Shown here in pieces: positions 12,336-23,430 of a DNA stretch of 64,000 nucleotides. Position 1 is the first letter of the stretch. Each line of letters starts with the position of its first letter. The stretch lies in contig NW_017802491.1 of the NCBI RefSeq assembly GCF_001625305.1, positions 4,763,797 through 4,827,796 on the forward strand, read 5' to 3'. This DNA is from Branchiostoma belcheri. Its lineage: Eukaryota; Chordata; Leptocardii; Amphioxiformes; Branchiostomatidae. The notes beneath the pieces were generated by a model. That model was given only the letters and a program-made list of their open reading frames with translations. It made no database searches and had not been told where the DNA came from. The translations under genes and the position numbers were made by a program.

Positions 12336-15162
12336 ATGACCATTCGTCGAATCACTGCCGTATTTGGAACACTATCTCTAGGAGTGCTGTTGTCTTTGTG
12401 TTACTACCAGACGACTTTGGAGGTAGGAAGATTAAAAATGGCCAAATCATGCCACTGTGTGCAGAATTTTCGAGACGAGAGGCAAACTGTTCTTGTCTAT
12501 TTGTCATACTAAGCTTTTAAAAGATAAATCAAACATATTGTATAACCTAAATCGTAAATGTATTACATAACCTGTCCCCTCTCCTTTTAAAACATTGTAT
12601 TGTCCTTGCCAAAAAAAAAAACAAAATAAAAGCGTAGTGGAAATAGTTACTACTGCAATAATTGTATGTAACCGATAAATTGTATCAAGCTTCAACCTCT
12701 CAGACACAATTCTTCTTTCTCGCTTTATGAATGCATTACGGCAGTGAGTGTAGTAAATGATATCCAAGCAGATATTGGGAGGCAGAAACGTTACTGTTAT
12801 TAGCTGCCCTTTTCTGTAACATACCTCCATAATTGCAGCAAAGTATGTAAAGATATATAGTCTTTTTGTTGTTTTTTTCTCCATTTCTGTTTCACGTATA
12901 CGTACTTACTTATCCTTGTTTTTGTTTTACACAGAATGGCAAACTGTATTCTACAAATTTACAGAAGAACGATGAGCTTGAATCTCGTTATCAATCGAAG
13001 GTTCGGACACTCAGTCGAAATCAACCAAGTGAAGAAGTGAAGCTCTCCCTAGAAAAGTTCGCACGTCCAAACAACACCATTTATGACCAGGGCATCCCTA
13101 CCGAAGATGCCACTCATTCAAAGACGCACATCCAGGATGACCTTTATAATCGTGTCACTTATCCAGACAACACGAAGTTTGTTGTGCTGAACAGAGAGCG
13201 AGTGTACCGTAAAGGAGACGTTCTTACCGCGGTCATAGTGGCGAGAGATGTCAGGGGAAGACCTAAGACGTACGGTGGAGACTTTTTCCGCGCGAAGCTG
13301 GTCAGTATCCGGCCTGGGGAGGCGAGCTGCGCTGGGCACGTGACCGACCATGGCAACGGTACCTACACGGTGCAGTTCCCGCTGTACTGGGCAGGGGACG
13401 TTAAGGTGAGTGTTTAGTACTAAACTATTTGGTTATTCTTCAAACAAAGGAATGATCAGCTGTCTATAATTTGTTTCAACTATTTATCCTATTTATCCTA
13501 GGTGTCGATCCAGCTTGTACATCCTAGCGAAGCAGTGGAGGTACTGCAGCGTGTCCGAGACGTCCCGGGGAAGAGGGCCTTCTCCTGTCTCTTCATCGAC
13601 GCAAATCAGATGGAAAACAGAGAGAAACGTCAGTGTTCCACCACCCGGCCGCCGGACATGCCGCTTCACCAGCTGTGTGATTTCTCACGAAGGGAGGCGA
13701 ACGGGAGTTGGTTCTGTGAGAGACCGGAGTCCCTGTCGTGTGACGCGATCGTAGCCTGTCGTCGGGACATCACCCAAAAGGGAAACGAGACGACAATCCT
13801 GGTGTCTGAAGACGAACTCAACCTTTTTCTAAGGTAAAAGACTTATCTGAAAATCTTTCTGGGAGACAAACTTTCACCCTTTTATTATGAAAATAACTTC
13901 ATTGTAAAACCATGTCCAAAGGCTAATTGCAAACAAAACTGAGTAATATACTGAAGATAAAAGAAATTAAATTTTATATAAATGATATGACTAGTATAAT
14001 GACAACTATCATAAATTTGTTCCTACTAAAGACTTCTCATAAATATTGAGACGTTTTTGTTTTAGTTTCAATAAACTTCTTTTGTCGTCACAGACCGTAC
14101 ATAGAGGTAGAGCTGGAACAAGACAACCCAACATTAACACCGATACGTGTGAAGGAGTCAAGCCTGCTTCTGTTCAACCGTCGTCCCGAGTGTCCCGGCA
14201 GCACGCCCGGCGCCCTAACCCAAGGATTCTGGTTCTACAACTCCTGGAAGTCATCGGTCTGCAGGGTGAGAAATTTTACCAGGACGTCCATGCGCCGATG
14301 TCTGGCCAACAAGAGGGTCTACCTACAGGGTGACTCCACCGTTAGGCAGTGGTTCCTGTGGCTAGCGGAGGGGCACAGCAAGGGAAGTCTCAAACCAGGT
14401 GGGTCTGACATGTGCCAGTGAGGTAGGCGACACACGAAACTACCTGATTCGAAGAGGATTTCTAAATATAGCTCTTCAGATGCAGTGGAAAATGATAATC
14501 ATTTTATCTCTAATTGTTCATTTTATGATGATATCAGAAACTAATTATTTACCATCGTGTCAAAAATGTTCCTGTACATTCCCATTATTCTCTACCACTA
14601 TAGAGATGAGGATAACCATTGCCTAAACAAATGTTTTGCTTTTATAGGACCTGCAACTGTCTTCGACAAACATAAGAACATCTTCGTGCAGTACCGGTTC
14701 CACGGCCTGCCAGTATTAGGATCCCACTGGATGAATTTTTCCAAAATCAGATACGTTGTTGACGAGTTGGACTCCATGAATGGCGGCCCAGACACGGTCA
14801 TAGTTCTGGGTCTGTGGGCTCACTTTACTACAGAGTCACTGGAGATGTTCCGGGCTCGACTTCACGCCATACAGAACGCCATCCACCGTCTTCTTCAGCG
14901 CAGTCCGGGCACACGGGTGTTCGTGAGAACTGGAACAACGCGGGAACACAAAGGTTACACTTTCTACCTGCGGGGAAGTGACTGGCTGGCGTACCAGATC
15001 ACGGAGGAAATCAGACAGATATTCCGGACGGACAGGGACGTGGTGGTGTTGGACACGTGGGACATGAGCGTGTGTCAGTGGGAACCTGATAATATCCACC
15101 CCGGACCTGCTCTGATAGACAGCCAGATCAACATGCTACTGTCTCATATATGCCCCAAGTAG
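12336..15162 (+). CDS. NXPE family-like protein 2
   Basis: Five exons: 12336-12422, 12935-13405, 13502-13833, 14094-14398, 14648-15162; 569 residues with phases 0,0,2,1. Exon 1 is a signal-anchor starting MTIRRITAVFGTL (basic then hydrophobic). Exon 2 has a shorter Asn/Thr stalk and the Ig/filamin-like block. Exon 3 is the Cys-rich neurexophilin-like region. Exon 4 carries LQGDSTVRQW, the GDS nucleophile motif of PC-esterases. Exon 5 ends with DTWDMSVCQW and DNIHPG, supplying the catalytic Asp-His pair. Length fits vertebrate NXPE proteins (about 540-560). It is divergent from gene 1 and in tandem with gene 3, and long stretches of exons 2 and 5 are nearly identical to both at DNA level. Substrate unknown; probably Golgi or secreted. 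Confidence 0.9.
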
Positions 15163-15483
15163 GGGAGCAAATAGACTGCAAAAAGCTGAGCGTCATATTC
15201 TTTATTCACCACACCTTCTTGCTACTGTTCAAAGAAGTCAGCCCAGCGTCCAGTCTTTGAGATTATGGCGACTCAACGATGTATAGTTTTCAATGTCTAA
15301 TTACGAGGTATAGTTACTAGGTATATTTCATCAACTGATGGTAGAATCAGATAGAGAAAGGGACCGAACGATACGAAGACCAAAGAAAGGTAGAACTAGA
15401 GGAATGGAATGATGTGGGCTCTGAAAACGTGTACAGGAATGTTTTAATTATATATACAAAGTCATGTACATGTGAATTTTACC

Positions 15484-15489
15484 AATAAA
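15484..15489 (+). terminator. Poly(A) signal of NXPE-like gene 2
   Basis: AATAAA about 320 bases after the stop codon, the first such hexamer downstream on this strand. Confidence 0.6.
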
Positions 15490-15592
15490 GACTCATATTT
15501 GAGGAAATCCCATCCAGAATAAACGTTAATTTGTCGTATCACAATGGTCTTCAGAATCATTTAAATCCACCGAGGTCAGTTTAATATACTAA

Positions 15593-15723
15593 CCTCTACC
15601 AGGCTTCGGAAGCGGCTGGAAAGAGTAGAAACTGGCCAAATAGACAGATGTCAGAGTCGATCCGGTTAGGAGTACATTGTCACCTCTCCCTTCTTTCCAG
15701 CCGCTTCCGAAGCCTGGTAGAGG
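15593..15723. mobile_element. Hairpin element (MITE-like), CCTCTACCAGGCTTC family
   Basis: Arms of about 30 bp beginning 'cctctaccaggcttcggaag' and ending with the reverse complement are nearly perfect, around a roughly 70 bp centre. A related element is at 50817-50986. No coding capacity, so non-autonomous. Confidence 0.7.
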
Positions 15724-15746
15724 CTACGGTTATATTAGGCTTACAT

Positions 15747-15781
15747 CAAACTTTACCGTACAAAGGGTACGGTAAAGTTTG
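15747..15781. repeat. Perfect 15 bp-arm hairpin
   Basis: 'caaactttaccgtac' followed by a 5-base loop and its exact reverse complement. It sits just after the MITE-like element between NXPE-like genes 2 and 3. Confidence 0.8.
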
Positions 15782-16120
15782 AAATAAAGTGCTCCACTCA
15801 AGTCTTTTTAACTGAGAAGAGACGTATTAACGGTGTCAGGATCTTGAATAAACGACCATATAGGTCCAGTGACCCATGGCACCTGGTGTGTTTGTACCGG
15901 TATGTAATGCGATCTGTTTGAGACTCAACTCACCCGTATCTGGTTTGAACTGGAACTAGACAATGAAGTGATGGGTGCGGCCAAACATGCGGTAAGTCGT
16001 CAATTTCTCTTTGTGGCCCTGTCTGAGCTTTATTGTTCCCTTTTCCAAGGAATTATGGGATTCCTGTGAACTTTCACCCCTGATAACGGTACTGTTTTTC
16101 GTGTTGACAGTACAGCTGTA

Positions 16121-19100
16121 ATGAGTCGCCCTCGAATAGCGACATTGTTGGGAACGTTGACTGTTGTCATGCTGATGTCTCTCATGGTAAGATGACTGTT
16201 TGATAGTTTCAAATAGATAGGATAACTTTTTGGTACAGACATGTCTTGTCATGATGGAGTAGCATAGTCTAAGGGCTCAGTAGCAGCTCCTATCGTATCC
16301 AGAACCGTGCCTATCTGGTTCTATGCCTGAATGGGTTATTTGTACACAGAATCACGCCTGTCTAGTTCTATGCCTCAATGGGTTATTTGTATACAGAATC
16401 ACGCCTGTCTAGTTCTATGCCTGAATAGGTTAGGGTCAGGAACGGTTGTGGATAGTCTCCCCACATATATCCAAGAACGTAGTGTTGCCTCGCCTCAGGC
16501 ACGGTTCTGGACGCATGGACTTTCCCGAACCGTGCCTGTTCATGTTTCTGGATAAAGCACAGTACTGGATACAACTGTCTCTTCTAAGGTAGTCGTGAGT
16601 TTGAATCCACTTTGTGTTCCGTGCCTGGACAGAGCCATAATATACAGCACACCATTAGTAAACTTGATTTCAACAGAACATTTTTGAGCGTTTTGTATTT
16701 AATTCCGTTCTGCTCCACCCAGTATTTGCAACTGTTCTACACTGCTCATCAACTGAGTCTCCCGACATACAAGTGGATTCATCCAACCGAGAAGAACCCC
16801 ACACATCACAATACTACACGGTTTGTTGTGCTGAACAGAGACCGAGTGTACCGCAAAGGAGACGTTCTTACGGCGGTCATAGTGGCGAGAGATGTCAGGG
16901 GAAGACCTAAGACGTACGGTGGAGACTTTTTCCGCGCGAAGCTTGTCAGTATCCGGCCTGGGGAGGCGAGCTGCGCCGGGCACGTGACCGACCATGGCAA
17001 CGGTACCTACACGGTGCAGTTCCCGCTGTACTGGGCAGGGGGCGTCAGGGTGAGTGACATAAAAAATCAACAGGTGGATATGGTACAATGCAGTGTTAAC
17101 TTGAATGTCCACTATGGTGGGTGACAGGGTGACTAATTCTTGTATTATTACCTACGGGGAATGATATATCCTTCCTCAAAGAGGCGTTGTTTTTATCTTA
17201 GTTTGTGTGTTCGCAGCTAATAAGCGGGTTTGACTGTCACAATATTCATTGCATACTTTGAATCTCAGACCTCTTGTTCTCTTTAGGTGTTGATCCAGCT
17301 TGTCCACCCTAGCGAAGCCGTGAAGGTACTGCAGCGCGTGCGAGACGTCCCGAACAAGAGAATATTCTTCTGCTCATTCGTTGACGCCAGAACGAAAACC
17401 TCTGCGCGTCGGCAGTGTTACAGCTCTAAACCAACAACTCTACGACCACGCCAGTTATGCGATTTTTCCAGGAAGCTCGAGAGTGGAGGATTATTTTGCA
17501 AGAAACCCCCCTCCCTTCCCTGCTCCAGTATCTTCACATGCTTTTGGGAGGGGAATATGACCTATGACCGGGTCAAAGGTCTCGTTTCGCCAACGGAAAG
17601 GAGACTCTTCCGAAGGTATTATTCACATAAAATGTTTAATTCACAGCCACTTGTTTAAGAAGGGCCGACGTTTCAATGGCCGTCTGTCATCTTTAACAGG
17701 GCAATTATGTCTAATCAATTATTACTGGTCTGAAAAGATGACAGGCGGTCATCGAAACCTCGGCTGTTGTTAAACAAGTGGTCGTGCACATAGAAATTCT
17801 CTAGTCAATCATTCAACAACCTGATGAAATTATTTACAGGTATAATTTAAAGTTTTCTGTGTTTTCTGTTTCCTACTGACTCTTCGGTTGTATTCCAAGT
17901 ATGAAACTACACTAGCTAAAAAAACTGACTAGTAACGTTTAAAAATTAGATTACAATGAATGTTAGAAACCTTTAGACGTATCAAATTCTATTTAAAGTT
18001 TTGTTATTTCACTATTTAATTATGACTACATGTCTTACTTATCTTTTGACGTTCGAATCCCCCTATACAGTCCTTTCGTAGAGGCAGAGCTAGAACAAGA
18101 CATCCCAAGACCAATACAAGTCAAGGAATCATCACAACAGACTAAGATTCTTCCCAAGTGTTTTAAGAACAAGCCTGGCGCCTTTAGCCAAGGGTACTGG
18201 TCAGGAAACGTCTGGAAGTCTTCGGTCTGTAGAGTCCGTGTTTTTGAGAAGAAGGACGTGACACGGTGCCTTGCTAAGAAGACTGTCCACCTGCAGGGTG
18301 ATTCTACCCTCCGACAGTGGTACTTACGGCTGGTGAAGCTTGTACCACTACGCAGCCATGGAAACAAAGTTGTAGGTCCGACAATGTTTCCTTTTTGCAG
18401 AGATTATATTTTGCTATAATTGTTTTGGTTTGTAAAACTAAAATTTCATCTGTGGGTAAAGATATGTTCAAATAGAATCTGATACAAAGAATTAAAGTGA
18501 GTGACCTGGGCCAGTCAACGTCTGTCACCATGGTAACTTGTGCTGTAGCAGACACCCTGTGATCTTGATTACATTATGTAGCAAGTTGCAGGATAGTTAG
18601 AGAGGCTGGTCATAACCATACAATGCCATGTGTGTTTGAAAAATAAAACATAGCAGTAGTTTATTATTAATACTTAGCTAACACAAGTCACTTTCCCATT
18701 TTAGGTCCGGCAAAAGCTGTTAACAGACGTTGGAAGATGATCGTCCACTACCGATTCCACGGCTATCCTATACAAGGAGCGACAAAGTTGAATTTCCGCC
18801 AAGTTCAGTACGTCTCTGATTTGCTGGACTCAATTCGTGGCGGCCCAAACACGGTCATAGTTCTGGGTCTGTGGGCTTATTTTGCTACAGAGCCTCTAGA
18901 GTTGTTCCGGGCTCGACTTCACGCCATACAGAGCGCCATACACCGTCTTCTTCAGCGCAGTCCGGGCACACGGGTGTTCGTGAGAACTGGAACAACGCGG
19001 GAACACACAGGCTCCAGAGTACAGTACTACTTGCTAGGAAGTGACTGGCTGGCGTTTCAAGTAACCCAAGAAATAAGGAAGGCATTTAGGGGAGAAAACG

Positions 19101-19225
19101 ACGTGGTGGTGTTGGACACGTGGGACATGAGTGTGTGTCAGTGGGAACAAGACAACATTCACCCAGGAAAAATCATGGTAGACAATCAACTCAATATGCT
19201 GCTCTCCCATATATGTCCTCAATAA
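16121..19225 (+). CDS. NXPE family-like protein 3 (one unclear splice donor)
   Basis: Exons 16121-16186, 16723-17049, 17287-17615, 18071 to about 18373, 18705-19225. Exon 1 encodes MSRPRIATLLGTLTVVMLMS, a signal-anchor. Exon 2 has a short stalk and the same Ig/filamin-like block as its neighbours. Exon 3 is the Cys-rich part. Exon 4 keeps LQGDSTLRQW, and exon 5 keeps DTWDMSVCQW and DNIHPG. The end of exon 4 departs from genes 1 and 2: the conserved GHSKGSLKPG is replaced and no strong phase-1 donor is present. The only phase-compatible choice I see is a weak G|GTCCGA near 18373. It may use an unusual donor, or the gene may be damaged here. The rest looks functional. Confidence 0.8.
16280..16560. 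repeat. Dispersed 'TATCCAGAACCGTGCC' repeat with internal 47 bp tandem units
   Basis: Units starting 'ttctatgcctgaatgggtt' recur at 16319, 16366 and (partial) 16413, a 47 bp period, flanked by 'atccagaaccgtgcc'-type words. Similar words occur at 26190-26360 and 35150-35310. It lies in the first intron of NXPE-like gene 3. Confidence 0.65.
17647..17783. mobile_element. Hairpin element, 'CCACTTGTTTAA...GACGTTTC' family
   Basis: Left arm 'ccacttgtttaagaagggcc...' pairs with right arm '...gttgttaaacaagtgg'. Each arm contains a sub-stem, best kept on the right arm (GATGAC/GTCATC followed by GAAAC). It is intronic, in NXPE-like gene 3. A relative is at 19261-19362. Confidence 0.65.
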
Positions 19226-19260
19226 CAACATAAACCCTGAATAGCAAATTCTTCAGTCGC

Positions 19261-19368
19261 AACCACTTGTTTAACAAGACTCAACGTTTCGACGACCTTC
19301 TGTCATCATCAGGAAAATTGTCCTGGCGGTCATCTAAACGTCGGTCTTGTTAAGTTGTTGTGAATAAA
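19261..19368 (+). mobile_element. Hairpin element supplying the poly(A) signal of NXPE-like gene 3
   Basis: Inverted arms 'aaccacttgtttaacaagac...' and '...gtcttgttaagttgttgtg' belong to the 17647 family. The AATAAA at 19363-19368, about 140 bases after the stop, is directly at the element's right edge and is the only such signal before the convergent gene. Confidence 0.6.
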
Positions 19369-19503
19369 GAACTACCAGTCATTAAAAACATTAAGCATCA
19401 CGTTTTTCTTTTACAATTCCTCATGTTGAGAATTTATATATATACAATCTGTAAGATATGTACATTTAACCGTCCGTCTTTCTTGATGCTTTGTTTGATG
19501 TTT

Positions 19504-20673
19504 TTACCTCTCGGCACACTCTGCCCCTGACGATGACATCGAATCGCTTGTTTCTGTTTCGTCAATAAAACATGTGTCGTCGGCACTGACCGTGCTGTCC
19601 GTACTCAAACTCGAGGTTAGTACCTCAACAACCAATGGCGTCTGTGCAGTGTCGTCTTCTGTACTTGAATCGGAATCGTCGTCTTCTGTTTCTACTTCTT
19701 CAGCCGATTCCGCGACGTTGTCTGTGATTGTATCAGGTTCTGTATCCTCTTTGAGGAGAACGTCTAGAGTGAAATCACTCTCTGTGTCTTTCTCTGTAAG
19801 CAGTTCTTCTTCCATCCTGGTGAGCGCCAGGTCGGCGTTAGCAGCCCGTCGTCGTTGTTTTATTGTTGACATGATCTGATGCACGGCGCCGACTATGGTC
19901 ATGAGGAAGCAGAGAGAGACGAAGACCGGGCCGATGATGTTGAGCGGCACGATAGGCCGGCCGTACAGGGTGAAGGCCAGGAGCGTCATGAGGATACTGG
20001 GGATGAGGAGGACGGTACCGCAGATGAGCGGACACTCTCGCCCGCACTGCAGCTTCCCGGCGTTACCACAGGTCTCATGTTTCAGACTGGACTGCCTACG
20101 TCTGCGAAACGGGCTCCCCATTTCACCATCTTCCTCGGTAAGAACGGCATGGGTGTCTTCACGCATTAATGCATCCCTTTCTCCTTCGTTTTCTACTTGC
20201 AAGTCTCTCTCATCTTCCTCTATAGTGTTACAAGGGTCCCATGGACTGCTTACTTCGCATTCTTCAGTTATCTCTTCAACGTCCTTGCACGTTTCTTCCT
20301 GACGTTCTACCTCCGGTTTGCCGCCAAGTTTGCAGGACCGGCAGTGAACAGGCAGTCCTGCGGACCCCTTAGCACGGATAACACAGCAGCCCGTCTTTTT
20401 TCTGATCTTTTCTTGTAGCTGTAAGTACTGCTGAATGTCTTGAGCGTTGTCGTAGAGACTAATGCCTGTGTTGTTTTTGCGGTAGTGGCGACACGAAGGT
20501 TTGTGTTTGACGGTCTCCTTGCTCTTGCTGCTTTCCCGAGTCTTGTTCTTGACTCTACTTCGGGAACGTGAACGTTTTCGGGCGGTGTTGTTTCTCGTCT
20601 TCCGCCGTCCGGCGTTTCGCTTCTTCCGACGAGACTTCGGGGCCTCGCGGTGTCTGTAGCCGATTGGAGGCAT
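19504..20673 (-). CDS. Uncharacterised two-TM protein, basic N-terminus and acidic C-terminus
   Basis: A single 389-residue open frame. An in-frame TAG 30 bases upstream of the ATG fixes this start unless an upstream exon exists. Residues 1-65 are very basic (RRKKR, Arg/Ser and Lys runs, nuclear-signal-like). A middle part (70-205) contains Cys pairs (GCCVIR, HCRSCKLGG) and acidic stretches. Two hydrophobic helices (about 218-238 and 246-268) flank a short YGRPIVPLN loop. A Lys/Arg-rich border then gives way to a Ser/Thr/Asp/Glu-rich acidic tail. This looks like a membrane protein with both ends on the same, probably cytoplasmic, side. I do not recognise a family. It is convergent with NXPE-like gene 3, with about 280 bases between stops. 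Confidence 0.7.
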   Translation of the reverse strand: MPPIGYRHREAPKSRRKKRNAGRRKTRNNTARKRSRSRSRVKNKTRESSKSKETVKHKPSCRHYRKNNTGISLYDNAQDIQQYLQLQEKIRKKTGCCVIRAKGSAGLPVHCRSCKLGGKPEVERQEETCKDVEEITEECEVSSPWDPCNTIEEDERDLQVENEGERDALMREDTHAVLTEEDGEMGSPFRRRRQSSLKHETCGNAGKLQCGRECPLICGTVLLIPSILMTLLAFTLYGRPIVPLNIIGPVFVSLCFLMTIVGAVHQIMSTIKQRRRAANADLALTRMEEELLTEKDTESDFTLDVLLKEDTEPDTITDNVAESAEEVETEDDDSDSSTEDDTAQTPLVVEVLTSSLSTDSTVSADDTCFIDETETSDSMSSSGAECAER

Positions 20674-22434
20674 CTCGAGTCGAGTGGAATCGTTCCTCAG
20701 CTAACCGACGTCTTCGCACTGTAGTCATTCCTCAGGAAGCCATCTGTAGCAGCATGTTTTCCATTTAGAACCTTCAGTCACTCAGGCTAGTTTTGCCGAT
20801 GTCGATTCTTCAGATCGGAGGCATCCTGCGTGAACTTGCCGCGTAACAACCCCCAAAGAATTCGCCGCTTGACCACAGATCTACAGAGGACTCCGCTGTC
20901 TTGTGTTGTATATCCAGGCGAAAAAGGAATCACAAAAGGTGAATTTCAAATCACTGGAAACAAAATGAGCCTTTCTTCTGATGATGTTAAACAAATCACC
21001 CAGGTAGTATCCGTGCCTTATAATGCTCATCTTCCTCTAAATTTAAACATTTTACGTACATTCTACGTAGGCTATAATTCACTGATAACGTAAAATACAA
21101 AGCATTGTCCTTGGATTACAGTCTTTCGTTGATCAAAGGTGTTGGAGTGCAAATCTGACTTTGTCGACTTGTTGTAGGACAGTCGCGCTTACAAAGCCGG
21201 TGCACAGTGAACTGTCTGAGGCATTGTTTCGAAAGGTCGTCCGCGTCAGTTCGTCTGAGACTGTAATTTATAACCCATCTCTCGCACCGTGCTGTGCACA
21301 ATGTATATTGAGTTGAAGGCTATGAATGTTTTGCTTGAATAACTCACATCAATGATACGTCAATTCGACTGGCCTGTACAACATTGACCTTTGCGTGATT
21401 ATTCATTAATTATGATATAATTATGGCATGATATAATCTATGGGATGTAGGGTAGTACAAGGACTGTTCCGATTTACTGTCGAAGGATGATTATGATGAC
21501 ATTTTACTAGTCTCCATCAGACCAACAATACTGGCTACGAAGTAGTAAAATTAATCCAGATAATGAGAATAATTTGCCTGGGGAGTTTGGCCATCAACTT
21601 TATTTTACCCACAACGCGAGCCCACTATTTTGGCGAATTGTTTTTTACTGTCCATAACCCCTTTGGAAGGCCTGTTGGAGGCTAATATTCTATGTCAATT
21701 TATCTATATTTATGTATCAATAAATAAGATTGCATCACTAGACATTTACCAGGCAGAATATTTCACACACAAAAAGCAAAGTTTATTGTCATACTCCGTA
21801 CTAACTCATAGGATTCAATATAATACATACAAATATTAGGTTTTCTTACACTTTCGATGGATCTTTCCATACAAATAAATACGCAACAAATCCTATGGGC
21901 TAAGGCCTGCCTTGCAGCGTTTCGACGCTAGGGGGCAGTAATGTCTCTACGTCTATAACTCTACCAATGCCTCCAATCTTTTAATATTTTTCAAACTACA
22001 AGAATCGCACGTTATAACTCAACTCTTTGAGTTTGTAACTGACAGTAACGGCCGACAATATGTAAAATAGCTATCTAACGTTTGTCATGCAATACGGGAA
22101 AAAATTAAATAGATAATCCCTTATATGAACTGAAGAATTTAATATTTCTATCTTCAGCACAAATGATGTGAGTGTTGCTACGTATTTTGAGTGGAAAAGT
22201 CCGCTATCCTATGTAAATTTACATCATAGTTGGAACCGCCTATATAGAGACTACGTTATACTTGGGTATGTTGTTTGATCTAGACAACCTCATACCTTTG
22301 TAGCAAATTGTAACGAGGTGGAACGATTTTAGCACTAGTCGTAAAGCAAACAGAGTTTACTTAACTTAGATAAGACAATTTGAACGCTATTTAGAAAGTA
22401 TGATGTTGACCCCGACTATACGTTCTGTTACTCT
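20674..22434. other. Spacer, AT-rich, no gene seen
   Basis: Contains probable upstream sequence of the two-TM gene and, at 21480-21690, a block resembling 23850-24060 ('accaacaat...gaaggcctgtyggaggcta'). Apart from the CTCF-like site I see no gene. Confidence 0.5.
21924..21937 (+). promoter_or_regulatory. CTCF-like site
   Basis: GACGCTAGGGGGCAG closely matches the CTCF core consensus (CCA-NNAGRKGGC type). It sits between the paralogue-rich left part and the gene-poor right part of the window. Sequence match only. Confidence 0.4.
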
Positions 22435-22830
22435 CCAAGTAGAGGATGGTTGGGAAGATTGTGACCTTTCTATCATATGACCCTACTCTCCACAACCGAC
22501 AGAAAACGGGGCATATGATAGTTAGGGCATAATCTTCTCCACCAACCTCTGCTTGGATAGAATGTTTCTATCTCCACATTAATTTCTCTCTGTGAAGACG
22601 TTCTTGAGAACTTTAGCCTATTGCGGACTCAAGGACAGTCTCAGTTCTTCAACTTATAGCACTGGTCTAAGCAAACAGTTTTCTTAACTAAATAAGACAG
22701 TTTGAACGTCAGTACGGGAGCTTGATGTTGACCCCCGATTATCTGTTCTGTTTCTTTCTCTCCGTCAATTTTTTTTCTTGAGAACATTAGCCTACTGCGG
22801 ACGCCAGCACAGTCTCAATTCCTCGCTCGA
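22330..22830. repeat. Imperfect tandem duplication, about 200-340 bp period, reaching into a coding end
   Basis: The 'aagcaaacag...cttaact...ataagaca' block occurs near 22345 and 22670. The block 'agaacwttagcctaytgcgga' occurs near 22610 and 22782. The second is the end of the ORF at 22787, so a degenerate copy of the gene's 3' end lies downstream of it. Confidence 0.65.
22435..22556. mobile_element. Hairpin element, 'CCAAG(T/C)AGAGG' family
   Basis: Left arm 'ccaagtagaggatggttggg' with about 45 bp pairing imperfectly to the right arm ending 'ccaacctctgcttgg'. A larger relative with similar ends spans about 24088-24260. Confidence 0.7.
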
Positions 22831-23092
22831 CGCCTTCGAGATACTCGAGCATGGGCCGGTTGGTCTTGTGCTGGTAGTACCGCGTGCGGAAGTGCTTGTC
22901 GTTGATCGTTCGCCGCACGTCGTCGCGGACGCAGTCGGGCAGGTAGTACAGCACCCTCCCCATGTCGGTCCCTAGCAGGATCCCGGCTTCCGTGTACGTG
23001 CCGTCCTGGACCTCCTTGTACGTCTTCTCCATTTTCTCCGTCAGGAGGCTGTACATAAACTCGTACATCGCCACGTAGTCTTTGTGGGCCAT
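22787..23092 (-). CDS. Small uncharacterised protein, 101 residues
   Basis: ATG at 23092, five bases after a good splice acceptor (pyrimidine tract then caacaccag), so an untranslated or short first exon lies upstream. The frame is rich in charged and aromatic residues (MAHKDYVAMYEFMYSLL, then ILLGTDMGRVLYYLPDCV) and its codons are GC-rich compared with the AT-rich surroundings, which argues for real coding. It looks like a soluble helical protein with no signal peptide and no TM helix. I do not recognise the family. It could also be the last exon of a larger gene if the acceptor joins an in-frame coding exon. Confidence 0.55.
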   Translation of the reverse strand: MAHKDYVAMYEFMYSLLTEKMEKTYKEVQDGTYTEAGILLGTDMGRVLYYLPDCVRDDVRRTINDKHFRTRYYQHKTNRPMLEYLEGVERGIETVLASAVG

Positions 23093-23096
23093 CGCA

Positions 23097-23430
23097 CCTG
23101 GTGTTGTTAAACGGGGGAAGAAGGGTGGACACAAAGAGAGGGACGGGACACAAAGAAAAATTCAGTGAGATGTTCTATTCTTGAATACTCTCCGCGTACA
23201 AATGCTGTTCTTGAAGAATTACACATGTATCCATCCACCTGGTGTTGTTACATGGGAATAAGGGTGGACACAAAGAGAGGGACAAAGAAAGATTTAGTAA
23301 AATGTTCTATTCTTGAATTCTCCTCGTACAAAGGCTGTACTTGACCACGTAGTCTCTGAGGGCCAGGCTACCTGTTGACAAGGTGGCAAGAGAAGGAAGT
23401 ACACACAAAGAAAGATTAAGTACAATTTAT
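23097..23430. repeat. Splice-acceptor region in tandem copies
   Basis: The sequence around the acceptor of the 101-residue ORF ('acctggtgttgtta...agggtggacacaaagagaggga...gttctattcttgaat') is repeated at about 23238, with a weaker third copy at about 23370. Confidence 0.7.
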
